A stretch of DNA of 64,000 bases from Armatimonadota bacterium (GTDB lineage: Bacteria > Armatimonadota > UBA10988). Of this stretch, positions 27,801 to 34,108 are shown piece by piece. The translations under genes and the position numbers were made by a program. Positions within the stretch are counted from its first letter, which is position 1; the number at the start of each line of letters is the position of its first letter. The notes beneath the pieces are model-generated. The model saw only the letters and a list, made by a program, of their open reading frames with translations, made no database searches and was not told where the DNA came from. The stretch lies in contig JACRKZ010000082.1 of NCBI GenBank assembly GCA_016235455.1, positions 16,894-80,893 on the forward strand, read 5' to 3'.

Positions 27801-28659
27801 AGGTGGTGATGTTGGGGTAATCGCGATAGCGCTTGACCGTCGACTGCAGCAACGCCATCTCAGCGTCGGCCGCCGTCGTGGCATTCCACGACAGCACGCC
27901 CATGCCGCCAAGCCCAGGGTCGGCGACCGAATGGAAGCTGCCGCAGTACTGGGGCATCTTGCCGATGGCCTGGTCGCGGTAGCGGTTCAGCAACCACGAC
28001 GGCTGGCTGCAACTGATGTTGATGCCGACGGGCAGCATCTGCTCGCGCGCGGCGCGCAGGCCCCAGTCCCACCAGACGTCGTTGAGCAGCCCCTCAGCCG
28101 TGTCGACCTGATTGACCTCCTGCCAGAAGACCAGCCCGCTGTGGCCCTGCTGCGCCAGCCAGGGGAACTCGGCCGCGGTGTCGTAGGTGGCATCGTTCTG
28201 GTCCCGGGGTCGCTCCCAAGGCCGGTAGTAGAAGCGGAAGCCGTACTTGTCCCAGCGGTCCAGCCACATGGGCACCGGCACCTCGGCGGCAAACTGCGCA
28301 CCGTCCGCGACGTGGCGGCCCCGCAGCGTGGCCAGGTCGCGGTCGTCCGCGGCGGCCAGGATGACCACCTCGTGACCCACCCGCGCCGCGGCGGTCCAGC
28401 CCTGGCCGGCCACCTGCCAGGCCCGGCCAACCCGTGTCACGCCCGGCAACAGCGCCAGGTCGGAGTGATACTTGGCGGCCAGGAGCTGTGCGTGCGGCGC
28501 GTCTGCACAAGTCACCCGCAACACCGAGGCGGCGCCGCCCGGCAAGTCGACTGACGACTGCTGACCACTGACTGGGCCGAAGCCGCGCAGCGCTGTCTGC
28601 GGCAGTTCCTGGGCCCACGCACTGGCCGCCAGCAGACAGATCACCAGCCCAAATCGCAT
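24859..28659 (-). CDS. Large secreted beta-galactosidase-like glycoside hydrolase
   Basis: A 1266-residue exported enzyme; ATG 28659 has GGAGAG six bases upstream and begins the signal peptide MRFGLVICLLAASAWAQ. Residues 150-370 contain a TIM-barrel-like part (FRFYYRPWERPRDQ, VFWQEVNQVDTAEG, LPVGINISCSQPSW, TTWLEPHGELKHG) and a GH42-like block GYRRYLRATYGDLATISRRWYG. A GH2-type jelly roll is inserted at about 400-520 (DLSGAWRVAYPE, RKRALYRRTVAVP, AVWVNGRKV), then a second barrel piece with PFSCEPGGPASDLPEF, an amidotransferase-like segment (YRVILDTNTTIMEPRLVDRV) and two C-terminal jelly rolls. The assigned acid/base (near LEPHGE) and nucleophile (near SCEPGG) are inference. It lies 80 bases upstream of the duplicated cassette. 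Confidence 0.82.
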   Translation of the reverse strand: MRFGLVICLLAASAWAQELPQTALRGFGPVSGQQSSVDLPGGAASVLRVTCADAPHAQLLAAKYHSDLALLPGVTRVGRAWQVAGQGWTAAARVGHEVVILAAADDRDLATLRGRHVADGAQFAAEVPVPMWLDRWDKYGFRFYYRPWERPRDQNDATYDTAAEFPWLAQQGHSGLVFWQEVNQVDTAEGLLNDVWWDWGLRAAREQMLPVGINISCSQPSWLLNRYRDQAIGKMPQYCGSFHSVADPGLGGMGVLSWNATTAADAEMALLQSTVKRYRDYPNITTWLEPHGELKHGAFDILLEHGPVADAGYRRYLRATYGDLATISRRWYGEPGRLPTWDDVRVPELASFLGWGPQAIDLSGAWRVAYPEADSPAAWSSAQFDDSAWPTVVAPGHDRTMFLPRKRALYRRTVAVPAAWRAAHAKRFLYLWDLNQDWGKPVAVWVNGRKVSETPVKHPVPHWVAADVTDVLRDGDNQITLSVPQGYLGYRVYLSGDAPLQYPALGPQRNAQWVDLVDWIGWSRVETCRRGMTMIRQADPNRQITLMAPDGYADGLKQLAVSLGGNFHNTGYMGGFYAEPLPMLMRGAGLPFSCEPGGPASDLPEFKKQLGLWLSEGIQGLDYFIHMGNVMWNQPMREHFEAQQNVIHLIGKFHQPAAQVALLMSARANALTEWPWGDDPSVNLGAGYWRWNVGAVLRSDYQRDAISESDLVPGGSAARYRVILDTNTTIMEPRLVDRVEAWVRAGGTFVTYAQTGRHTPTEPDSWPIARLTGYRVAAIDPVDASRRLAGIDGESILPAADWRDVPANGLSLAKVAPECRDLLRWADGSTAVGLRPMGRGFVVQVGCRFHGRSMFDRVEPGGNSPEMQRLARLMGQLLAWRQVPRVPATVNAEEVLLRSWETNNGLYDVWTLWNQSGTRTVTTDLTFRDRRAPTTLINVRDGQPASATGITLAPYDAVVLLSPKGQLPRAGLRWLELQRSWWRAPVIPANTPPLPEPTARFAHDLSQDWSIRAMAGDEDAAPMAKTEVDDKAWPHDRLGVWTWPGRAGVKRVLFRRRFTVPAAWRDGEVRLWLRSFFNTTFVDQGRIWLDGTLLQDWRADGLQGDDCGGRLTAGSTHTLAVEARCAGAVGGPRGTCWLAFIPKPESTLDLAGAWEPSPDGLSREAPRPLPGAWSGTMARRQVTVPESWRGKRVMLDVDAPTSLLGVIVNGTFVRRHHHLFGPRMMLEIGGWLRYDGPNELELVRSGPGAGEVRSLRLTTYAPGTYP

Positions 28660-28859
28660 CGCGCACTCTCCGCTGCGCCTCTTCGTGCCGACGAGTCGGT
28701 CACCTGCCCCAGCCAGCGCGGGCAGACCGTGTTTTGCGCTGCGCGCGCCGCCGGCCCCATGCCCCGATCCGACGGTATTTCTGCGTGTCGGAGCATTCAA
28801 CGCTTTCCGGCAGATCATAGGTCTGGACGTCAGCGCGCAGGTACGTCACACTAAGCCCT

Positions 28860-28879
28860 GATCATGCTGCGGCATGATC
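28860..28879 (+). promoter_or_regulatory. Leader hairpin directly before the first prepilin-like gene
   Basis: GATCATGC and GCATGATC form a perfect 8-bp stem with a TGCG loop, ending one base before the GAGAGGAG ribosome-binding site of the gene at 28897. It may influence translation or mRNA stability of a highly expressed pilin-like product. Confidence 0.4.
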
Positions 28880-28896
28880 GAGAGGAGTAGCACATC

Positions 28897-29595
28897 ATGA
28901 AACAGAAGCGAGCCTTCACGCTCATCGAGCTGCTGGTGGTCATCGCCATCATCGCGATCCTCGCGGCAATCCTGTTCCCGGTGTTTGCCAAGGCCCGGGA
29001 GAAGGCGCGAACCTCGAGCTGCGCGAGCAATGAGAAGCAGATCGGCGTGGCTCTGACGCAGTACGTGCAGGACTACGACGAGCGCTATCCGGCGCGCAAC
29101 GATGCCCAGGGCATCTACTGGTCGCAGGTCATTCAGCCCTACGTCAAGAGCACTCAGACCTTCGCCTGCCCGTCGAACACCTACAACGCCAACGCCTGCG
29201 TCGGCGTGATCCAGGGCTATCCAGCCATCCCGCGCTCTTACGGCATCAATGAGCGCATCTGTGTGCAGTCACTGGCCTCGATCAACGCTCCGGCGCAGAA
29301 GATCATCGTGGCCGAGATTGCCCGTCAGAACTGGAACGATGTCGGCAGCAACTGGTGGAGCGGCACCGGCAACTGGGACCAGCTCTTCGCCGGTCACAAC
29401 CAGATGGCCAACTACCTGTTCTGCGACGGCCACGTCAAGATCATGAAGCCGACCGCCACCATGGCCTCCTTCAACATGTGGGGTTGGTTCAATGCGGGCG
29501 GTCCTGGCGACCCCGGCGCCGCCGCGCGCATCAACGACGACACCGTCTACCCGAACCCGCTCACCGGGCTCAAGAACCTCGAGAACCTGTACTGA
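28897..29595 (+). CDS. Prepilin-type protein with H-x9-DG motif (copy 1)
   Basis: A 232-residue class III signal peptide protein: short basic leader MKQKR-A, then [20 protein letters not shown] with Glu at +5, followed by FAKAREKAR and the DUF1559-like body. The H-x9-DG motif is [16 protein letters not shown] prepilin peptidase would remove the leader and N-methylate Phe. The ribosome-binding site GAGAGGAG is strong. It is nearly identical to the gene at 29870, differing at about ten residues. A clear terminator follows, so it is its own transcription unit. Could be a structural pilin, a pseudopilin or a surface protein that uses the pilin export path; the pil assembly genes lie at 52286-60344. 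Confidence 0.92.
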   Translation: MKQKRAFTLIELLVVIAIIAILAAILFPVFAKAREKARTSSCASNEKQIGVALTQYVQDYDERYPARNDAQGIYWSQVIQPYVKSTQTFACPSNTYNANACVGVIQGYPAIPRSYGINERICVQSLASINAPAQKIIVAEIARQNWNDVGSNWWSGTGNWDQLFAGHNQMANYLFCDGHVKIMKPTATMASFNMWGWFNAGGPGDPGAAARINDDTVYPNPLTGLKNLENLY

Positions 29596-29631
29596 TGACC
29601 AGCTGAGGCTCTGCCCGGCGGAGCCAGCGCG

Positions 29632-29673
29632 ACGGTGCCCGCGGCCCAGTGCCGCGGGCACCGTTCTTTTGTT
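29632..29673 (+). terminator. Intrinsic terminator after prepilin-like copy 1
   Basis: ACGGTGCCCGCGGC (29632-29645) pairs perfectly over 14 bp with GCCGCGGGCACCGT (29651-29664), loop CCAGT, followed by TCTTTTGTT. Confidence 0.9.
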
Positions 29674-29778
29674 GGGGCCAACCCAGACTACGAAATAGCA
29701 GTGCATCACAGTGAGAATATAGGCACGGCCAGCAGCATGACAATGTCGACATTCTGTCACAGCGCGACCTATTTCGTC

Positions 29779-29807
29779 TTGATTTTAGGATTGATACTCG
29801 CCATTAT
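29779..29807 (+). promoter_or_regulatory. Possible promoter of prepilin-like copy 2
   Basis: TTGATT (29779-29784), a 17-base spacer and CATTAT (29802-29807) lie in a locally AT-rich stretch between the terminator of copy 1 and the ATG of copy 2. Spacing is ideal and the -10 matches four of six consensus positions. Confidence 0.45.
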
Positions 29808-29869
29808 TGGGAAGAAGATCCATACTGAGCGGGTCGCCGGTTCTGACCAACGACAAGGAGTATCGCACC

Positions 29870-30568
29870 ATGACCAAGAAACGAGCTTTCACGCTCATCG
29901 AGCTGCTGGTGGTCATCGCCATCATCGCGATCCTCGCGGCAATCCTGTTCCCGGTGTTTGCCAAGGCCCGCGAGAAGGCTCGAACTGCCAGTTGCGCAAG
30001 CAATGAGAAGCAGATCGGCATCGCGCTGACGCAATACGTGCAGGACTACGACGAAATGTACCCGGCGCGCAACGACGCCCAGGGCATCTACTGGTCGCAG
30101 GTCATTCAGCCGTACGTCAAGAGCACGCAGACCTTTGCCTGCCCGTCGAACACCTACAACGCCAACGCGAGCGTCGGCGTGATCCAGGGCTATCCGGCCA
30201 TCCCGCGCTCCTATGGCATCAATGAGCGCGTCTGTGTGCAGTCGTTGGCCTCGATAAACGCTCCGGCGCAGAAGATCATCGTGGCTGAGATCGCCCGTCA
30301 GAACTGGAACGACGTTGGCAGCAACTGGTGGAGCGGCACCGGCAACTGGGACCAGCTCTTCGCCGGCCACAACCAGATGGCCAACTACCTGTTCTGCGAC
30401 GGCCACGTCAAGCTCATGAAGCCGACCGCCACCATGGCCAGCTTCAACATGTGGGGTTGGTTCAACGCGGGTGGTCCTGGCGACCCCGGTGGCGCCGGGC
30501 GCATCAACGACGACACCGTCTACCCGAACCCGCTCACCGGGCTCAAGAACCTCGAGAACCTGTACTGA
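29870..30568 (+). CDS. Prepilin-type protein with H-x9-DG motif (copy 2)
   Basis: A 232-residue tandem copy of the 28897 product. The leader is MTKKRA, then [20 protein letters not shown]. Differences from copy 1 are conservative and few: for example DYDEM for DYDER, NANASV for NANACV, ERVCV for ERICV, VKLMK for VKIMK, and GGAG for GAAA near the C-terminus. ATG 29870 has AAGGAG at 29855-29860. The near identity over the coding part, with unrelated upstream regions, points to recent duplication or continuing gene conversion. It has its own terminator. Confidence 0.92.
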   Translation: MTKKRAFTLIELLVVIAIIAILAAILFPVFAKAREKARTASCASNEKQIGIALTQYVQDYDEMYPARNDAQGIYWSQVIQPYVKSTQTFACPSNTYNANASVGVIQGYPAIPRSYGINERVCVQSLASINAPAQKIIVAEIARQNWNDVGSNWWSGTGNWDQLFAGHNQMANYLFCDGHVKLMKPTATMASFNMWGWFNAGGPGDPGGAGRINDDTVYPNPLTGLKNLENLY

Positions 30569-30607
30569 TCTGCTAGCTGCCGTCCGCCCAGCGGACCAGC
30601 CAAGGCA

Positions 30608-30647
30608 CAGCGCCCGCGGTCATTGACTGCCGGGCGCTGTTGCATTT
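30608..30647 (+). terminator. Intrinsic terminator after prepilin-like copy 2
   Basis: CAGCGCCCG (30608-30616) pairs with CGGGCGCTG (30631-30639); inner CGGTCA/TGACTG-like pairing extends it. TTGCATTT follows. Only 30 bases remain before the next ATG, so the glycyl-radical gene either depends on read-through or has a promoter overlapping this hairpin. Confidence 0.7.
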
Positions 30648-30677
30648 GGGCCGGATTCGATCTACCGTCGGGCCATC

Positions 30678-32909
30678 ATGACTTACCCACAACGCCTGGC
30701 CATACTCCGCGCGAACAAGCTGGAGCAGGTGCGCCGGAAGCTGGAACTGAGCGGACCGCGCGACGCCGACGAGCAGGGCATGGTGCCACTGCCCGACGAG
30801 GCGGCCGAGATCGTTGAGGCCGTCAGCGGCTCCGGCGTGGCGGTGCGCGATGTCATCCTGCGCGGCTTCGAGCCCAAGGCCAACCACCTCAGCGGCGGGT
30901 TCTTCGGCCCGGCGGCCTGCGGCGCCAACTTCCGCCGGCTGCTCGACGCGCACCCGGTCTACCTGCACCCGGCCAACGCCATGGCCGGCGTGTATATGGT
31001 CAACTTCCTCTCCTACCGCCGGCCGCACTGGAACCCCGACTACGACTTCTCCGAGCTTCACGCCGAACAGGCCTTGTACAAGCTCGACGCGGGCATCGGC
31101 GGTGTGCAGCACTTCTGCCCTGACCTGGCCATCGGCCTCGAGCTCGGCTGGGGCGGCTTGTTGGCCAAGGTCGACGCTCATCGGCCCGAGCATCCCGAGG
31201 CCGCGGGGTTCTACGACGGGCTGGAGTCGGTCATCGTCGGCGTGCAAGGCTGGATCGCCCGACATGCGGTCGCGGCGCGCGAACAGGCAGCGGCGTGCAA
31301 GCAGGCAGCGGCGCGCGAGCAGGCCACCGGTGACCCGACATACACGGACAACCTGCTGGCCATCGCCGAGGCCTGCGAGCACATCGTCTCCGCGCCGCCG
31401 GCGACGTTCCGCGAGGCCTGCCAGTGGCTGGTCTTCTTCCAGGCCGTGGCCAAGATGTACAACGGCAGCGGCGAGTGGGGGCAGCTCGACGAGCTGCTGC
31501 GCCCCTACTACGAGGCCGACCGCGCTGCCGGGCGGCTGGACGACGACGAAGCCGTGTTCTATCTGGCGTGCCTGCTGCTCAGCGAAACCGCTTACATCCA
31601 ACTCGGCGGCCGCGCGGCCGATGGGCACGATCTGAGCAGCCGGGTCTCGCACCTGGTGCTCGAAGCCGCGCACCAGCTCGCCACGCCGTGCAACATCGGC
31701 GTGCGCGTGGGCAGCGCGTGCAGCGCCGACCTGCTCAGCGCGGGCGTGGCCAAGGTCTTCCGCGACCGCGACGGCTGCCCCAAGTTCATCGGCGACGACG
31801 CGGTGAACGCGGGCTTCGAGCGGCTCGGCTACAGCCCCGAGACGGCCCGCTCGCGCACCTTCTCCGGCTGCCACTGGCTGGCCGTGCCGGGCCGCGAGTA
31901 CGGCATGGCCGACATGATCAAGATCGACCTGGCCCAGATCCTCGACGTCGCGTTGCGAGATGTCGAGTCGGCGCCGGCGCCCAGCGTCGACCTGCTATGG
32001 CAACGCTTCGAGCACCATCTGCAGCGCTCGGCGGCGACCATCGCCGCGGGCATCGACGTGCATCTGGCACACATGGGCGAGGTCTTCCCCGAGCTGGTGC
32101 TCGACCTGTTCTGCCACGGGCCGGTGGAGCGTGGGCTCGATGCCTCGGCCGGCGGGGTCGACTTCTACACCATCTGTGTCGACGGCGCCAGCCTGGCCAC
32201 GGTGGCCGACTCCTTCGCCGCGCTCGAGCAGCGCGTGGAGACCGAAGGGCGAATGAGCTGGACCGAGTTGCTGCGCCATCTGGACGCCAACTGGTCTGGG
32301 CCCGACGGCGAACGCGCGCGGGCCATGATGCGCGGCATCCGGCGCTTTGGCAGCGGCGGCTCGCTGGCCGACACATGGGCCGAGCGCATCTCCGCGACCT
32401 TCACGCGCATGGTGGCCGGCCCCACGCCGGGCGGCGCAACCATGGTGCCGGGCCTGTTCTCCTGGGCCAAGGTCATCGACTTCGGCAAGCGGCTGCGCGC
32501 CACGCCCAACGGCCGGCGCGCGGGCGAGCCGGTGTCGCACGGGCCCAACCCCGAGGCCGGCTGCAACGGTGGCCTGCCGGGCACACCCTCGCAAATGGCC
32601 AGCGCCGTGGCACGCGTGCAGCCGGGCTACGGCAACACCGCACCGCTGCAACTGGACATGGACCCCGGCGTTGGCGACACCGGGGCCGGCCGCCAGCGCG
32701 TCGAGGCGCTGCTGCGCGCGCATTTCGAGCTGGGCGGCACGATGATCAACCTCAACGTCATGGATCGTGAGGCCTTGCTGGCGGCCCTGGCCGAGCCCGA
32801 GCACCATCCCGACCTGATCGTTCGCGTGACCGGCTTCAGCGCGTACTTCGCCAGTTTGTCCGATGAGCTGAAGCGGTATGTGATTGACCGTGTGGTGGGC
32901 GAGCAGTAA
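30678..32909 (+). CDS. Glycyl-radical enzyme, pyruvate formate-lyase-like family
   Basis: A 743-residue cytoplasmic enzyme with the glycyl-radical loop near its C-terminus: RVTGFSAYFASLS, radical Gly at 719, followed by a helical ending. The candidate thiyl Cys is C398 in SRTFSGCHWLAVPGREYG. Most non-PFL members have Gly-Cys-x-Glu with Glu as a base; here the residues after Cys are His-Trp, so the reaction is not predictable from known classes. CNIGVRVG, DDAVNAGFERLGY, TPNGRRAGEPVSHGPNP and NTAPLQLDMDP match general family positions. No radical-SAM activase is in the window. ATG 30678 has a poor ribosome-binding site. An 18-bp unit repeated three times encodes an Ala/Gln-rich segment at residues 200-217. 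Confidence 0.85.
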   Translation: MTYPQRLAILRANKLEQVRRKLELSGPRDADEQGMVPLPDEAAEIVEAVSGSGVAVRDVILRGFEPKANHLSGGFFGPAACGANFRRLLDAHPVYLHPANAMAGVYMVNFLSYRRPHWNPDYDFSELHAEQALYKLDAGIGGVQHFCPDLAIGLELGWGGLLAKVDAHRPEHPEAAGFYDGLESVIVGVQGWIARHAVAAREQAAACKQAAAREQATGDPTYTDNLLAIAEACEHIVSAPPATFREACQWLVFFQAVAKMYNGSGEWGQLDELLRPYYEADRAAGRLDDDEAVFYLACLLLSETAYIQLGGRAADGHDLSSRVSHLVLEAAHQLATPCNIGVRVGSACSADLLSAGVAKVFRDRDGCPKFIGDDAVNAGFERLGYSPETARSRTFSGCHWLAVPGREYGMADMIKIDLAQILDVALRDVESAPAPSVDLLWQRFEHHLQRSAATIAAGIDVHLAHMGEVFPELVLDLFCHGPVERGLDASAGGVDFYTICVDGASLATVADSFAALEQRVETEGRMSWTELLRHLDANWSGPDGERARAMMRGIRRFGSGGSLADTWAERISATFTRMVAGPTPGGATMVPGLFSWAKVIDFGKRLRATPNGRRAGEPVSHGPNPEAGCNGGLPGTPSQMASAVARVQPGYGNTAPLQLDMDPGVGDTGAGRQRVEALLRAHFELGGTMINLNVMDREALLAALAEPEHHPDLIVRVTGFSAYFASLSDELKRYVIDRVVGEQ
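31275..31328 (+). repeat. Three imperfect 18-bp tandem units inside the glycyl-radical gene
   Basis: Units begin at 31275, 31293 and 31311 (GCGCGCGAACAGGCAGCG and close variants), encoding AREQAA, ACKQAA and AREQAT. Frame-preserving; probably a surface loop expansion. Confidence 0.7.
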
Positions 32910-32943
32910 GTAGGAAGGGATCGGCGGCCGTTCATGGAATAGC

Positions 32944-32986
32944 CATGCGAAGGCGCCTCCTCGGCCGCCTCAGGGGACTTCGCATG
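32944..32986 (+). promoter_or_regulatory. Inverted repeat covering the start codon of the third prepilin-like gene
   Basis: CATGCGAAG (32944-32952) pairs perfectly with CTTCGCATG (32978-32986). The second arm contains the ATG at 32984, and the AGGGGA ribosome-binding site lies in the loop region, so the mRNA structure could hide the start. Confidence 0.45.
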
Positions 32987-33649
32987 AACGCAAGACCGTC
33001 GATGACGACTCGGGAGCTGCTGCTGTCGGCCGTGGCGGTGGCCGTTCTGAGCACCGCGCTATGGCCCGCGATCCGCCAGGTTCGCGAGCACGCCGAGGCC
33101 GATGACCAGTGCCGGACCAACCTCAAGCAGGTCGCCCTGGGCGTGCTGATGTACTCGGAAGACTACGACTCGAAGCTACCCGCCGAGAGCCAGGCGGGCA
33201 CCCAGCCGCAGGACTGGCGCGACGCGATCTACCCATACATTAAGAACGACGAGGTGCTGCAGTGCCCGCTGTGGCAAGGCGAGAAGCGCTCCAGCTACGG
33301 GTACAACGGCTTCTACCTGAGCTACCGCAGGCGCGGTCGGATGGACGCCCCGGCCCAGACGGTCCTGCTCTGCGATGCCGGGCGCGACGACGCTGGTGAG
33401 ACGCTCAAGAAGTACTACCACGTCGACCCACCGGCCATGGCCACGCACAAGTGGGTCGTGCGGCCCGACTTCAGGCACCAAGGCTGCAACGTCGCTTACG
33501 TCGATGGCCACGTCAAGCTGACGCCGACTGGCGACTTCTACCCCAGCACCGTCGCTGAGGGCGGCACCTGGAAGGGCGATGCCAAGAACCCGCCCAACCT
33601 CAAGAAGCCACCGGCGGTGGACCGCTGGTGGAGCGGCAACGGCAAGTGA
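32984..33649 (+). CDS. Degenerate prepilin-like protein with H-x8-DG motif (third paralogue)
   Basis: A 221-residue protein related to the two prepilin-like copies. The N-terminal hydrophobic stretch TTRELLLSAVAVAVLSTALW keeps a Glu at a pilin-like place but lacks the Gly/Ala-Phe-Thr-Leu-Ile cleavage box, so processing by prepilin peptidase is doubtful. CRTNLKQVALGVLMYSEDYD and RHQGCNVAYVDGHVKLTP match the DUF1559-like body, the latter with eight rather than nine residues between His and Asp-Gly. ATG 32984 follows AGGGGA; a second ATG at 33002 is possible. It lies 74 bases downstream of the glycyl-radical gene. Confidence 0.8.
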   Translation: MNARPSMTTRELLLSAVAVAVLSTALWPAIRQVREHAEADDQCRTNLKQVALGVLMYSEDYDSKLPAESQAGTQPQDWRDAIYPYIKNDEVLQCPLWQGEKRSSYGYNGFYLSYRRRGRMDAPAQTVLLCDAGRDDAGETLKKYYHVDPPAMATHKWVVRPDFRHQGCNVAYVDGHVKLTPTGDFYPSTVAEGGTWKGDAKNPPNLKKPPAVDRWWSGNGK

Positions 33650-34108
33650 CGTCTGTCAATGCAGACACGCGCCCGGGCCGCGCCGGAGCACCATCTGGCC
33701 GGGCGGAATGGCGCTCTACAGCGGACATCAAGCGCTGGCGCCGCTACGCCAAGCTCCAACTCTCATCGTTACCCACAAGTGCCGGTCGGGGCTGTGATGT
33801 CCAGATCAGCGCTGCCAGTGCCGGTACGCCAATCTCCAGATTGGCATCGGCCGGAGGCGAAGCCGCAGGTCGACATCGCGGCGGACCGGTGGCCAACGGT
33901 GGTCCTTCGGACCACTGCCAATCTGGAGATTGGCGTACCGGCGTTAGCACCTGATGACCGGTGTGCAATCGGCATTCGATTCCATCCCCGACCACCGCCC
34001 ACCAGAACGCCGAATCAGTTGCGTCCGTGGTCGGCCCGCCCGGCGCGCGGGAGCCATAGCCAAGGCCGACGCGGATCTGCTATAACTCCCCGAGGAGCGC
34101 AGCTAACC
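33650..34108. other. Non-coding stretch with palindromic element
   Basis: The 459 bases between the third prepilin-like gene and the next glycoside hydrolase show no credible gene; the reading frame of the hydrolase is open through part of it but without family similarity. A short hairpin (GTCTG/CAGAC near 33651-33666) could end the upstream transcript. The central part is the inverted-repeat element at 33821-33941. The ribosome-binding site of the hydrolase (GAGGAG, 34092-34097) is at the far end. Confidence 0.6.
33821..33941. repeat. Long inverted-repeat element, 26-bp perfect arms
   Basis: The 26 bases 33821-33846 are the exact reverse complement of 33916-33941. Each arm is itself a palindrome built on GCCAATCTCCAGATTGGC. 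The 69-base spacer includes a second perfect stem, GTGGTCC/GGACCAC (33899-33915), abutting the right arm. Outside the arms the similarity decays but short matches continue. The layout resembles a REP-type or MITE-like element; no transposase and no target duplication is evident. Confidence 0.75.

Noticed and set aside
33821..33941. Autonomous insertion sequence
   Set aside because: No transposase coding sequence between or near the inverted arms, and no target duplication seen.
33659..34108. 150-residue N-terminal extension of the six-hairpin hydrolase
   Set aside because: It would run through the inverted-repeat element; a proper signal peptide and GAGGAG occur at 34109.
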